Positions 1 through 8,245 are shown, counted from the first letter of the stretch. The stretch is 32,415 nucleotides of DNA from Elusimicrobiaceae bacterium (GCA_017475405.1 JAFVFN010000028.1:1-32415), one strand, 5' to 3'. The notes: generated by a model not told the origin, from the sequence alone. Translations and numbers: made by a program.

Positions 1-1
1 C

Positions 2-1177
2 TCCGGTAATGAAGTATATTACTTAGCCCACGGGTATTACGCAGACAGACTCAAAGAGTTGGATGTAGACTTTAACAGTGAAGATGAAAAGACCCTGGTA
101 AAGCTCAGTGATGACTTAGAGTATGCGTATGTATTATCTACTCGTAGTGATATAGATAATAACTATATTATGTATCAAAAGCATAGTATGAACTATCCGG
201 GGGAGATACACTGTGAGGCACTAACAGAAGATGAGAAAGCCAATAAGCTGTGTAAGTTACTGGGAGGAGAAGAGATAGCGGGGAGTCAAACCAGTGGATA
301 TAAGACATATGTATTAGAAGGGACAGGAAATGGTGCAGCGCCAGGGTCCGGTGCAGGAGTTTCTTGTGATAGAGCTATTAGTCAGGGTATGACATGTAGT
401 ATAACAGAAAAAGACAATGGAGTTAAATCTAAGAAAGTTTGCGTGGAATCTCTTTGTATAACGACCGAATATGACGAGGATGGAAACAAACAACACGAAA
501 AAAAATGCAGTACTGGTACATGTTTATTTCGAGAATATGATGACAATGGAAGAGAGACACTTATGACTCAGTGTTGGGTCTCCAAAGAGGGATCGGATGA
601 GTGTAGCGGTTACTATCAAAGATTGGAAACGGAATATGAGGGGGAATCTGTAACGCAACGATGGTGCTTTAATGGTGATTTTAACATAAATACGGATGGT
701 ACATGTAGTGGATACGATATAGTAAGAAGCACCACGTATGATGAGGCCGGTCGGGTGATTTCTACATCGGACGATCGTCCCTGGCAGGATCCCTATCACC
801 ATGAGATTTCGTATAATGAGGATGGTAGTATAACCGTTACCAACTGGCATGATGGAGAGACTAATCCCTATTCAACTACTTATTCTGTGGAAAGAAATGC
901 GGATGGTAATATAACAAGCTTGACATCAGCTAACGGGAGCGGAGTTTGGTTAACATATAATGCAGCTGGAAGTGTAAATGGGATTGGTGGCTGTTACATG
1001 TCTTCTGGATGTACAGGAGCGTCACCGTCAAGTTGGAGATATGTGGTATATGATGATGCCGGGAACCAAATAGGATCTAGAAACGCCGAAGGAACCGCTT
1101 ACTCGGCAGATGACTTATATGATTATCAACTTGGTATGGATTCTTATCTGGGTTTAGTATTATCAATGATAAAATAA
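2..1177 (+). CDS. Extended type IV pilin-like protein with YD-type repeats (5' end outside window)
   Basis: The frame is open from base 2 with no stop, so the gene begins upstream and 391 residues of its C-terminal part are visible; the TTG at 59 is only an internal codon. The first ~95 residues resemble the C-terminal half of an Elusimicrobiota-type pilin, with a block reading 'ANKLCKLLGGEE' and ending 'YKTYVL', as in the shorter pilins of this window. A Gly/Ala-rich linker follows, then about 270 residues rich in paired Cys and in repeats of the form Y-[DN]-x-[DAN]-G (for example YDEDGN, YDDNGR, YDEAGR, YNEDGS, YNAAGS, YDDAGN), reminiscent of RHS/YD repeats. An exported pilus-tip or surface role is inferred. 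No catalytic motif is visible. Base composition is AT-rich compared with the LPS genes next to it. The pilin assignment rests on the C-terminal pattern because the prepilin leader is not in the window. Confidence 0.7.
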   Translation, partial: SGNEVYYLAHGYYADRLKELDVDFNSEDEKTLVKLSDDLEYAYVLSTRSDIDNNYIMYQKHSMNYPGEIHCEALTEDEKANKLCKLLGGEEIAGSQTSGYKTYVLEGTGNGAAPGSGAGVSCDRAISQGMTCSITEKDNGVKSKKVCVESLCITTEYDEDGNKQHEKKCSTGTCLFREYDDNGRETLMTQCWVSKEGSDECSGYYQRLETEYEGESVTQRWCFNGDFNINTDGTCSGYDIVRSTTYDEAGRVISTSDDRPWQDPYHHEISYNEDGSITVTNWHDGETNPYSTTYSVERNADGNITSLTSANGSGVWLTYNAAGSVNGIGGCYMSSGCTGASPSSWRYVVYDDAGNQIGSRNAEGTAYSADDLYDYQLGMDSYLGLVLSMIK

Positions 1178-1183
1178 AAAATA

Positions 1184-1218
1184 GAGGGCAGGATATTACT
1201 TGAAAAATATCCTGCTCT
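1184..1218. terminator. Bidirectional Rho-independent terminator
   Basis: A perfect 10-bp stem (GCAGGATATT at 1188-1197 with AATATCCTGC at 1206-1215) lies between the convergent pilin-like gene and lptB. On the minus strand it is followed by a strong T-rich run (1173-1183), so it mainly ends the LPS operon. On the plus strand the T-run is weaker. Confidence 0.8.
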
Positions 1219-1222
1219 ACTT

Positions 1223-1942
1223 TTACATCTTAAAGTCTTCACCTAAATAAAGTTTGCGGGCATTTTTATCATTAAGCAGTGTGTTTTGGTCGCCCTCTAC
1301 TAAAATTTTACCGTCGTAAATTAAATAGGCACGCTCCGTAAGCGGCAGTGTCTCGCGTACGTTATGATCGGTAATAAGTACGCCAATGCCTTTGTCTTTG
1401 AGTTTAAAAATCATTTGCCGCAAATCAGACACGGTAATCGGATCGATCCCCACAAAGGGTTCATCCAACAAAATGATTTTGGGGTTACTGATCATACAGC
1501 GAGCGATTTCCATACGGCGTTTTTCACCGCCCGATAGGGTCCAGGCTTTTTGTTTGGCCAGTTTGGTCAGTCCGAACTCGCTAAGCAGCTCATCTACTCG
1601 TTTTTTTTGAGCGACCTTGTCATCAGAGATCCGTTCCAAAACCGCCAGCAGGTTTTCTTCCACAGTCAGCCCTTTGAAAATAGTCGGTTCCTGCGCTAGA
1701 TACCCTAGCCCGTGCCGGGCACGCTCAAACATTGGAAGCGCTGTTACATCATCTCCGTCAATAAAAACCTGTCCGCTGGTGGGGCTAATAAAACCGACCA
1801 TCATATAAAAGGATGTGGTTTTACCGGCACCGTTGGGGCCTAAGAGCCCGACAATCTCACCGGATTTTACGTGGATATCTACTCCTTTTACGACCATGCG
1901 GTCCTTATAGACTTTAACGATTTTTTCACTGCGCAGTTCCAT
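1223..1942 (-). CDS. lptB: LPS export ABC transporter ATP-binding protein LptB
   Basis: This is the cytoplasmic ATPase that powers extraction of LPS from the inner membrane together with LptF/G. At 239 residues it has the usual LptB length. Walker A GPNGAGKTT is at residues 35-43, the Q-loop Gln near 84, the signature LSGGE at 136-140, Walker B IILLDEP at 156-162 and the H-loop His at 193. The 'GLGYLAQEPTIFKGLTVEENL' stretch is characteristic of LptB rather than of amino-acid importers. An AAGGA ribosome site precedes the ATG. It is the last gene of the minus-strand run and starts 11 bases after lptA. LptF/G and LptD are not in the window. Function is assigned from motifs and from the neighbouring lptA, lptC and kdsD. 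Confidence 0.95.
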   Translation of the reverse strand: MELRSEKIVKVYKDRMVVKGVDIHVKSGEIVGLLGPNGAGKTTSFYMMVGFISPTSGQVFIDGDDVTALPMFERARHGLGYLAQEPTIFKGLTVEENLLAVLERISDDKVAQKKRVDELLSEFGLTKLAKQKAWTLSGGEKRRMEIARCMISNPKIILLDEPFVGIDPITVSDLRQMIFKLKDKGIGVLITDHNVRETLPLTERAYLIYDGKILVEGDQNTLLNDKNARKLYLGEDFKM

Positions 1943-1953
1943 AGCTTTTTCCT

Positions 1954-2847
1954 TTAAAATTGTCGGTTAATTTTATTATTGTTTAACTCCGGCGACACAA
2001 TCCACCCCTGTACACGGCCGTCCAGTTTGACCACGTTGCCCTGAGCATCCGAGGTTACCTTATCAGCTATTATAGCAAATGTGCCCTGTTCATCGGAGCC
2101 GGTCGCTAGGGGCCGTGCCCCGTATGCATAGGACTCATCACGCTCTCCGTCATAAATAATGGTATCGGCTTCTAAGTTACATGCCTCGTCTGAGAGTTTG
2201 GCCTGCCCGTCCAAACGCAGGTAATTTTGTAATTGTTTAACGGTGGCCTTATCGGCCTGCAGGGTTTGAGTGCCCTCGGAAGTAGTACGTTTTACGTATA
2301 CGTTTCCTGTTAAAATGAATATTTGTGCGTTGGTGTCAAATGAAATATACCGGGCACTCGCATACACTGTTTGTGCCGAATCCGTCATGGTTAAACGAAC
2401 AGGTTGGGTGGATGTAGATTTCAATATACCTTTACCGGTTTTGTAGTTATAACGACCGTAGTCTGCCCAAGCCTCATATGTGGGACCTTGCGGTTCTTTT
2501 TGGCGGATATAAACGTTTTGAGTAGCCGTAAAAGTATTTTGTTTGCGTTCAGAAAGACCATAGTTGGCTTTAAAGGTATAAACGCCGTTATCGTAAAATA
2601 CGTGGCCTTTAAATTCTTCCTGTTCTTTTTCTTTATAAATGATCCACTCATCGCTTTGTACGATACCGCCTAATACCTCGGGTACCTGCGTGGCTGATTT
2701 TTTCTTTTCCTGTAAGGCTGCTTTTCGTTGTGCCAGGGTGGGCTCAGCCTGCAATGGCTTTTGCACAACAGGCGTCTCTACTTGCACCCCGTGACAAGCA
2801 CCTAGCAGTATACTACAACTAATTAGGAAAAGACTCGTGTGTCTCAT
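1954..2847 (-). CDS. lptA: LptA/OstA-like LPS-transport lipoprotein
   Basis: This is predicted to form part of the periplasmic bridge that carries LPS to the outer membrane. The 297-residue product starts with a lipoprotein signal peptide whose lipobox LLGAC puts the modified Cys at residue 18. An Ala/Lys/Gln-rich stretch (residues 25-60) leads into a beta-rich region with OstA-type repeats ('ILTGNVYVKR', 'LQADKATVKQ', 'GDGR..AYG' patterns, residues 70-285). It is longer than E. coli LptA (about 185 residues), and E. coli LptA is soluble rather than lipidated, so both the length and the lipid anchor are unusual. It overlaps lptC by 4 bases (ATGA), suggesting translational coupling. The family assignment rests on the jellyroll-like repeats and on operon position, and is less certain than that of lptB. 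Confidence 0.8.
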   Translation of the reverse strand: MRHTSLFLISCSILLGACHGVQVETPVVQKPLQAEPTLAQRKAALQEKKKSATQVPEVLGGIVQSDEWIIYKEKEQEEFKGHVFYDNGVYTFKANYGLSERKQNTFTATQNVYIRQKEPQGPTYEAWADYGRYNYKTGKGILKSTSTQPVRLTMTDSAQTVYASARYISFDTNAQIFILTGNVYVKRTTSEGTQTLQADKATVKQLQNYLRLDGQAKLSDEACNLEADTIIYDGERDESYAYGARPLATGSDEQGTFAIIADKVTSDAQGNVVKLDGRVQGWIVSPELNNNKINRQF

Positions 2848-3380
2848 AGCGTATTCCTTTGCAGCTCACTGCGGTTTTGCGGGAGTTGGGTAGCATGTTT
2901 TTTGATGATAATCTTGTTTAGTTTGGAATCCGTCTCCACGCCGTTAATCGCGACTGAACGGGCCGTACCTCGCGTAATCACAGTGCGCGAGTCAGACCAA
3001 ATACGGTCTTTCTTGATATCGTAAAAAAAACGGTTGGCCGTAATACGGGCTTTTTCAGTCAGTGAGTTTAATACGGCGTTCCCTTCAATAGTTACCAGTT
3101 GGTTGGAGTAATCAAATGTTCCTGTATGCCCGGTTACGGTAGCGCTGTCCTGTCCGTCCTGTTTGAGCAGTAATTGCGGATTTTTTAAAGTAGCGTTTTG
3201 CATATTTTCAAAGTTCACTGAGTCGGCATGCAGTACCCATTTTTTTTGGTTCTCTTTGGAAGAAAAAATTGATACATTGGTAGCCACCTGCGTGTCGTCT
3301 TCCTGTACGGAAGAGGACGTCTTGCTACCGCACGCATACAAACAACTCAGACAAACTAACCAAACTACCCACTGTTTCAT
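2844..3380 (-). CDS. lptC: LptC-like LPS export lipoprotein
   Basis: A 178-residue product beginning with a lipoprotein signal peptide (lipobox LYAC, Cys at residue 17). LptC normally has a transmembrane anchor and hands LPS from LptB2FG to LptA; here the anchor appears to be a lipid. The body has the LptC/YrbK pattern: 'WVLHADSVNFENMQNATLKNP', followed by 'GHTGTFDYSNQLVTIEGNAVL' and 'ITANRFFYDIKKDRIWSD', repeating short beta-strand units. Length is close to the family norm (about 190). It overlaps kdsD and lptA by 4 bases each. Assignment combines this pattern with operon context. Confidence 0.82.
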   Translation of the reverse strand: MKQWVVWLVCLSCLYACGSKTSSSVQEDDTQVATNVSIFSSKENQKKWVLHADSVNFENMQNATLKNPQLLLKQDGQDSATVTGHTGTFDYSNQLVTIEGNAVLNSLTEKARITANRFFYDIKKDRIWSDSRTVITRGTARSVAINGVETDSKLNKIIIKKHATQLPQNRSELQRNTL

Positions 3381-4381
3381 GCTTTTTTATCCAACATGGC
3401 TAAAAATTCAATTAAATCTTTTTCATCAATAATGCCTACGACTTTACCTTTTTTGTCCAGTACCGGTAAATTATCTACCTGAGTTTGGTGGATCATTTTA
3501 GCGGCCTCAATTGCCGGCAACGTATCAATAATATGATACGGGTTTTTCGTCATAACTTGGGTAATAGGCGCATGCAGCACATCGGCCCCGGTTTGCAGGA
3601 TGCGGCGTAAATCTCCGTCTGTAAAGTATCCGAGCAGTTTTCCTTTTTTATCGGTAATACTGCAGGCTCCGGCTGCTCCGGTTTGGGTCATGACAAACAG
3701 GGCGTCCTGTACGGTGGCTGTTTGCGGCACGGTAGGATTATTTTTGCCTTTGCGCATGACGTCCTTGACTTGTTGGGTCAGCAGTTTGCCCAGTGACCCG
3801 CCCGGGTGAAACTGTGCAAAATCGCGTTTTTCAAAATGTTTGATGTTCATCAGACAAATCGCCAACGCATCGCCTACGGCCAGAGTAACCGTGGTGGAAG
3901 CAGTGGGTGCTAAATTATATGGGCAGGCTTCGCGTTTGATATGTATTGTAATATGGATATCTGACATGAGAGCCAATTTGCTGTGCGCGTGTCCGGTCAT
4001 GGAGATAATTGTTAATTTACGGCGTTCCAGAGAAGGTAAAATCTTGTTGATTTCTTCGGTCTGCCCAGAAAACGAAATCGCTATAATCACATCACCGGGC
4101 ATAATCATACCCAAATCTCCGTGAAGTGCTTCAACCGGGTGTACAAAAAAAGAAGGCGTTCCGGTAGAGGCGAGTGTGGCCGATATTTTCCGGCCGATAA
4201 TACCGCTTTTACCGATTCCCAGTACGACCACTCGTCCTTTGCACCGCGCAATGGTTTCTACGGCTTTGATAAATTGTTCGTCAATGCTTTTATAGCTTAG
4301 TGCCAAGGCTTCATGTTCAATGGTCAGCACTTGGCGGGCAATCTTTTTTACTTGGGCAGGGGTAATTGTGATGTTTTTCAT
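3377..4381 (-). CDS. kdsD: Arabinose-5-phosphate isomerase KdsD (KpsF/GutQ family)
   Basis: Converts ribulose-5-phosphate to arabinose-5-phosphate, the first step of Kdo synthesis in the cytoplasm. The 334-residue protein has an N-terminal SIS sugar-isomerase domain (residues about 40-175, with the phosphate-binding GIGKSG at 55-60 and the 'VHPVEALHGDLGMI' block) and two CBS domains (about 210-330, 'VMRKGKNNPTV' and 'VMTKNPYHII'). Length and order match KdsD/KpsF. It lies between a short membrane-protein gene and lptC; the stop overlaps the lptC start by 4 bases. KdsA is two genes upstream, so the operon holds two consecutive Kdo enzymes plus the export machinery. Confidence 0.95.
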   Translation of the reverse strand: MKNITITPAQVKKIARQVLTIEHEALALSYKSIDEQFIKAVETIARCKGRVVVLGIGKSGIIGRKISATLASTGTPSFFVHPVEALHGDLGMIMPGDVIIAISFSGQTEEINKILPSLERRKLTIISMTGHAHSKLALMSDIHITIHIKREACPYNLAPTASTTVTLAVGDALAICLMNIKHFEKRDFAQFHPGGSLGKLLTQQVKDVMRKGKNNPTVPQTATVQDALFVMTQTGAAGACSITDKKGKLLGYFTDGDLRRILQTGADVLHAPITQVMTKNPYHIIDTLPAIEAAKMIHQTQVDNLPVLDKKGKVVGIIDEKDLIEFLAMLDKKA

Positions 4382-4382
4382 A

Positions 4383-4556
4383 TTAATTCTTCCAGGGGGT
4401 GGTACCGTGTGCGGGGGTACGCGGTTGGTACGGTGCCGGCAGTCGGGTGCTTACCAAACGCAGTATCCCGAACAAAACAGCACAAACCGTCAGGCACACC
4501 ACCAAACAGGTAAGATGCCATTTCCAAGTAGGTGTCCAGACGGGTGAAGTATTCAT
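4383..4556 (-). CDS. 57-residue single-pass membrane protein between kdsA and kdsD
   Basis: The start ATG overlaps the kdsA stop by one base (TAATG), typical of translational coupling, and the TAA stop lies one base before the kdsD ATG. The product is 57 residues: a short Trp-rich N-terminus (MNTSPVWTPTWKW), one hydrophobic helix (residues about 15-35, 'LTCLVVCLTVCAVLFGILRL') with three Cys, and a Pro/Arg-rich tail ending GTTPWKN. A competing open frame at 4378-4584 overlaps kdsA by 29 bases and has no hydrophobic segment, so this frame is preferred. I do not recognise the family. Its position suggests a helper role in LPS assembly or membrane anchoring of a Kdo enzyme, which is inference. 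Confidence 0.7.
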   Translation of the reverse strand: MNTSPVWTPTWKWHLTCLVVCLTVCAVLFGILRLVSTRLPAPYQPRTPAHGTTPWKN

Positions 4557-5383
4557 TATTTAAATTTTTTAACAACCTTATCAATGGCGCACAGCTCTTG
4601 CGTCATTTTGGCTGTTAACGTAAAATCCAGTGAATTGGGACCGTCCGACAGGGCGGTATCAGGGGTCGGATGCGCTTCAAAAAATACACCCGCGATCCCT
4701 AGGGCCGTGGCCGCTTTGGCCAAGACAGGCGCTAATTTACGGTTGCCTCCAGTAGCACTACCCAGAGCACCGGGTTTTTGTACCGAATGAGTCGCATCAA
4801 AAATCACGGGATATCCGAATTGTTTCATGATTTCCAAAGAACGCATATCCACAATTAAGTCGCCGTACCCGAAACTGGCACCGCGTTCGGTCAGTAAAAT
4901 GCGGCGGTTACCGCGGGATTCAATTTTTTTAATAACTTGTTCCATGGCACCGGGTGCTAAAAATTGTCCTTTTTTGACATTGACGGCACGTCCCGTATCA
5001 GCACAGGCCAATACCAAATCGGTTTGCCGGCACAAAAATGCCGGGATTTGCAAAATATCGGCCACTTGCGCGGCTTCTTCAGCTTGCCAGGGTTCATGAA
5101 CGTCTACCACTACAGGCAGCCCGGTTAATTGTTTGGCCTTGGCCAAAATTGCAAGTCCTTTGGTAAGTCCCGGACCGCGAAAAGCAGTTACCGAGGTGCG
5201 GTTAGCCTTATCAAAGGAGGCTTTTAAAATAAAAGGATGTTTGGTACGGCCGATAATTTCTTTTAGTTTTTTTGCCGTGCGCAGATAATGTGTTTCACTT
5301 TCAATCACGCAAGTGCCCGCCATAAACGCAAGCGGACGGGTATTGCCTAACTGATACGAACCGATTTTAATTGTTTTTTGCAT
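4556..5383 (-). CDS. kdsA: 3-deoxy-8-phosphooctulonate synthase KdsA
   Basis: Condenses phosphoenolpyruvate with arabinose-5-phosphate to Kdo-8-phosphate in the cytoplasm. The chosen ATG (5383, product MQKTIKIGSYQLG) gives 275 residues, the usual KdsA length; an upstream in-frame ATG at 5434 would add 17 residues that do not look like KdsA. Motifs include 'AGTCVIESE' near residue 22, 'FKASFDKANRTS'-type substrate-binding sequence, 'VVDVHEP', 'LTERGASFGYGDL' and 'FDATHSVQKPG'. The Cys at residue 25 in the AGTC motif corresponds to the metal-ligand Cys of metal-dependent (Aquifex-type) KDO8P synthases, unlike the Asn of the E. coli enzyme. It is the first gene of the LPS operon. Confidence 0.95.
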   Translation of the reverse strand: MQKTIKIGSYQLGNTRPLAFMAGTCVIESETHYLRTAKKLKEIIGRTKHPFILKASFDKANRTSVTAFRGPGLTKGLAILAKAKQLTGLPVVVDVHEPWQAEEAAQVADILQIPAFLCRQTDLVLACADTGRAVNVKKGQFLAPGAMEQVIKKIESRGNRRILLTERGASFGYGDLIVDMRSLEIMKQFGYPVIFDATHSVQKPGALGSATGGNRKLAPVLAKAATALGIAGVFFEAHPTPDTALSDGPNSLDFTLTAKMTQELCAIDKVVKKFK

Positions 5384-5444
5384 ACCTACATCATAGCAAA
5401 TTTTAGAGACGGTTGTTTGTGTAACACAAAACAAAATATGACTA

Positions 5445-5473
5445 TGGAAAAAACAAAATTGATTTAGTATACT
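5445..5473 (+). promoter_or_regulatory. Candidate promoter of the 5503 pilin
   Basis: TATACT at 5468-5473 is a good -10 box. With a 17-base spacer the -35 position reads TGGAAA, only a partial match. The implied start near 5480 gives a leader of about 22 bases ending in a strong GGGAGGA ribosome site. TATACT lies in a partly palindromic GTATAC, so the same site could also serve the divergent kdsA side. Confidence 0.45.
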
Positions 5474-5502
5474 ATTACTAACCTTACGAGGGAGGAATGT
5501 TT

Positions 5503-6018
5503 ATGAAAGGATTTACCTTGTTGGAATTAATGGTAGTAGTGATTATTATTGGAATTTTGTCAGCCGTTGCTTTGCCCCAGTATACCAAAGCTGTGGAAAA
5601 AAGTCGCGCCGCAGAAGCGGTAACCCTAGGGAAAGCTATCACAGATTCTCAAAACCGTTCGTTGGATGCTTTTCCCAATGATTCTGTGGCAGCCAAAAGT
5701 GCATTGGATATTCAGATGCCTACTGGCGCTTGGAGTGGTAACGTATTTACGACGCCGAATTTCACCTATACGTTGCTTCCCAAAGGCGTGATGATTGCAC
5801 GTGTTGGCGGTAGTATGGCCTATAGTTTATTTATGGGGAATAATAATTTTACGGGAAGTAACTACTGTTCCGGCAGTATCTGTGCTTCTATGAAAGGTAT
5901 GGGGTTTGTTATCAGAACTGCTTTAGAACATGAGCATTTCTTTGATGAATTTAAAAAAGACATTGCTGCAGAAAAAGAGTTTACTAAAGCCGATTCTGAG
6001 CAAGCAACCGTTCGATAA
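5503..6018 (+). CDS. Type IV pilin (short paralog)
   Basis: The product has a textbook type III signal: MKGFTLLELMVVVIIIGIL, to be cut by prepilin peptidase between Gly3 and Phe4, with Glu at mature position 5. Of two possible ATGs (5497 and 5503) the second is chosen because the GGAGG at 5491-5495 would otherwise touch the start; it leaves a 7-base spacing. The 171-residue protein has one hydrophobic N-terminal helix, then a globular part with one likely disulfide pair in 'NYCSGSICASM'. Unlike the other short pilins of the window it lacks the 'YYLANGxY' block and ends in a charged tail. It is probably a monocistronic pilin, as a hairpin follows. It could also be a type II secretion pseudopilin; no assembly ATPase or platform gene is adjacent. 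Confidence 0.88.
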   Translation: MKGFTLLELMVVVIIIGILSAVALPQYTKAVEKSRAAEAVTLGKAITDSQNRSLDAFPNDSVAAKSALDIQMPTGAWSGNVFTTPNFTYTLLPKGVMIARVGGSMAYSLFMGNNNFTGSNYCSGSICASMKGMGFVIRTALEHEHFFDEFKKDIAAEKEFTKADSEQATVR

Positions 6019-6041
6019 TTGTTCTAAGAGATAATGAGTCT

Positions 6042-6067
6042 GGCGGTAACTCATACGAGTTGCCGCC
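6042..6067 (+). terminator. Terminator after the pilin gene
   Basis: An 11-bp stem (GGCGGTAACTC with GAGTTGCCGCC, loop ATAC, one G-U pair on the plus strand) is followed by a short T-rich stretch TTCCTTATATT. It lies 24 bases after the pilin stop. Confidence 0.7.
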
Positions 6068-6119
6068 TTCCTTATATTCGACTTTCACGGGTAGGACTAG
6101 ATTTCCAACATGTGCAGGA

Positions 6120-6150
6120 TTGACTTGGAGTTTGCTCCAATTGCTACAAT
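6120..6150 (+). promoter_or_regulatory. Candidate promoter of the MBL-hydrolase/DUF362 unit
   Basis: TTGACT at 6120-6125 and TACAAT at 6145-6150 are good boxes, but the 19-base spacer is longer than ideal. Transcription would start near 6157, about 33 bases before the preferred start codon at 6190. Confidence 0.5.
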
Positions 6151-6189
6151 ATATCAATACGGGTTATGCGCCGTACTGATTTTGGTGTT

Positions 6190-7263
6190 ATGAAAAAACT
6201 TAAAAAAATGATGATTTTGTTATTAAGTATATTGGTAATTGTAGCCGTCGGGATCGGGCTGTTTGTCAGTCAGCCCAGTTTCGGACGTTTCCCGCGGGGA
6301 GAGCGTTTGAAGCGGATTAAAAAATCCGCTCATTATAAGAAAGGACAGTTTCAAAACGAACTGCCGACTACAACTATGACAGGCAATAAAAGCACGTTGC
6401 GCGCGTTATGGGAGTTTTTGACGGTTCATCCGGACAATTTGGAACCGTCTGGTCCGGTTCCCTCTGTCAAAACCGATTTGGCGACACTTGCGTTAACGCA
6501 GGACCAGATTGTATGGTTCGGGCATTCAGCGTATTTACTGCAGTTGGGGGGAAAACGGATTTTGGTAGATCCCGCGTTAGTGTCGGGAGCACCGGTAGCA
6601 TTTTTAAACAAACCGTATCCGGGTACCGATCTGTATAAACCGGAAGATTTACCTGAAATTGACTATTTAATTATTTCCCATGATCACTGGGATCATTTGG
6701 ATTATCAAACCGTGCGCGCTATTAAAGAACGTGTCAAACACGTGATTACACCTTTGGGGATCGGTGAATATTTTGAGTATTGGGGATATCCCGTTAGTAA
6801 ATTAACGGAACTGGATTGGTATGAATCGGCCGATGTGGACGGGTTTACCTTTCACTGTTTGCCGGCCCGACATTTTTCGGGACGCGGTTTAAAACCCAAC
6901 AAAACACTATGGGGATCTTTTGTTGTAGAAACACCTGCACATAAAAAAGTATATATCGGTGGGGACAGCGGATACAGTACGCATTTTAAATGGATTGCAG
7001 AGCATTACCCGAATTTGGATTTGGCCATTTTAGAAAACGGTCAATATAACGAGGACTGGAATCAAATCCATACTATGCCGCATGAACTGACTCAAGAAAT
7101 GAAAGAGTTGGGCGCCAAAACCTATGTCACGGTGCACCATTCCAAGTTTACGTTGTCCAAACATGCCTGGGATGAACCGCTAGCGGTTGAAAAACAGGCC
7201 GCGCGGGAAGCAAACGTTGCTTTGAAAGTATTAACAATCGGAAAACCGGAGGAAATTCAATGA
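6190..7263 (+). CDS. Membrane-anchored MBL-fold metallohydrolase (UlaG/NAPE-PLD-like)
   Basis: Predicted metal-dependent hydrolase; the substrate is unknown. From the ATG at 6190 the product is 357 residues with an N-terminal membrane helix (MKKLKKMMILLLSILVIV...). The catalytic region starts with 'WFGHSAYLLQLGGKRILVDP', followed by the metal-binding H-x-H-x-D-H motif in 'SHDHWDHLD', the later ligand His in 'PARHFSGRG', and the Asp in 'YIGGDSGY'. This order matches the beta-lactamase-superfamily branch that includes UlaG and NAPE-type phospholipase D, many of which act on lipid phosphodiesters. An upstream ATG at 6166 would add eight residues and has no better ribosome site. Its stop overlaps the next gene by 4 bases, so the two are probably cotranslated. 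Confidence 0.82.
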   Translation: MKKLKKMMILLLSILVIVAVGIGLFVSQPSFGRFPRGERLKRIKKSAHYKKGQFQNELPTTTMTGNKSTLRALWEFLTVHPDNLEPSGPVPSVKTDLATLALTQDQIVWFGHSAYLLQLGGKRILVDPALVSGAPVAFLNKPYPGTDLYKPEDLPEIDYLIISHDHWDHLDYQTVRAIKERVKHVITPLGIGEYFEYWGYPVSKLTELDWYESADVDGFTFHCLPARHFSGRGLKPNKTLWGSFVVETPAHKKVYIGGDSGYSTHFKWIAEHYPNLDLAILENGQYNEDWNQIHTMPHELTQEMKELGAKTYVTVHHSKFTLSKHAWDEPLAVEKQAAREANVALKVLTIGKPEEIQ

Positions 7264-8219
7264 AAAAACTAGCTGTATTATTAGTGGTAGCCCTGTTTGT
7301 AACAGCGTGTCAGTCTGCCACGCAGTCAACGGCTGCTGCTAAGCAATCCAAAAAAGATGTAGTTTATTTTACGCGGGACATCAGTCCGCAAGGGCTGCTT
7401 AAAATCTACGATAAGATATCCCAAAACATTGACGGTAAAGTAGCCATTAAGTTCCATACTGGCGAGCCGCATGGCCCGAATATTTTACCTGTCCCCATGG
7501 TAAAAGCGTTGCAGGAACATATCCCCGGCAGCACCCTTGTGGAAACCAATACCTTGTATGCGGGCGGTCGTGACACAACCGAGAAACACCGTGAAACCTT
7601 AAAAACCAATGGATGGACCTTTAGCACAGTTGATATTTTAGATGAAGACGGAACCGTGATGTTGCCGATAAAAGGCGGTAAACATTTTAAAGAAATGTCC
7701 ATGGGCGGACATATTGTAAATTATGACTCCCTGGTGGTGCTTACCCACTTTAAAGGTCACGCCATGGGCGGTTACGGCGGCAGTATGAAAAATATTGCTA
7801 TTGGTATTGCCGACGGTAAAAAAGGAAAGGCCATGTTGCACGGATCTCACGAAGGCAATATGTGGGAAACCCACGGAGCTCGTTTCCAGGAAAATATGGC
7901 CGAGTCTGCCAAAGCCACCGTAGATCATTTCGGTGATAAAATTGTGTTTATCAACGTGCTTCGCCGCATGTCGGTAGATTGTGACTGTGCGGGCACATCG
8001 GCTGCAGAACCCAAGGCTCGCGATATCGGCATTTTGGCTTCCACTAATATTGTGGCGGTGGATCAGGCCTCGCTGGATATGGTCTATGCACTACCCGAAG
8101 CGGAACTGCACGATTTGAAAGAACGTATTGAATCGCGCGAAGGTCCCAGACAGATTTCTTATATGAAAGAACTGGGTATGGGTTCCGGTGAATATGAGTT
8201 GGTAGATTTAGATAAGTAA
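7260..8219 (+). CDS. DUF362-domain lipoprotein
   Basis: A 319-residue product whose signal peptide ends in a lipobox-like 'FVTAC' (Cys at residue 17), followed by a Gln/Ser/Thr/Ala linker. The body shows DUF362 features: 'VAIKFHTGEPHGPNILPV', 'LVVLTHFKGHAMGGYGGSMKNIAIGIADGKKGK' (parts) and 'CDCAGTSAAEPKARDIGILAS' followed by 'VAVDQASLDMVY'. Members often occur fused to or beside 4Fe-4S ferredoxin domains; no ferredoxin CxxCxxC array is seen here. Function is unknown. It overlaps the MBL hydrolase by 4 bases and is followed by a strong terminator, so the pair forms one transcription unit. Confidence 0.8.
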   Translation: MKKLAVLLVVALFVTACQSATQSTAAAKQSKKDVVYFTRDISPQGLLKIYDKISQNIDGKVAIKFHTGEPHGPNILPVPMVKALQEHIPGSTLVETNTLYAGGRDTTEKHRETLKTNGWTFSTVDILDEDGTVMLPIKGGKHFKEMSMGGHIVNYDSLVVLTHFKGHAMGGYGGSMKNIAIGIADGKKGKAMLHGSHEGNMWETHGARFQENMAESAKATVDHFGDKIVFINVLRRMSVDCDCAGTSAAEPKARDIGILASTNIVAVDQASLDMVYALPEAELHDLKERIESREGPRQISYMKELGMGSGEYELVDLDK

Positions 8220-8245
8220 ACGTAGTAGACAGCTGTATTGTTGTG

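Noticed and set aside
4378..4584. 68-codon minus-strand frame between kdsA and kdsD
   Set aside because: It overlaps kdsA by 29 bases, has no membrane or domain signal, and the alternative 57-residue frame has perfect stop-start coupling on both sides.
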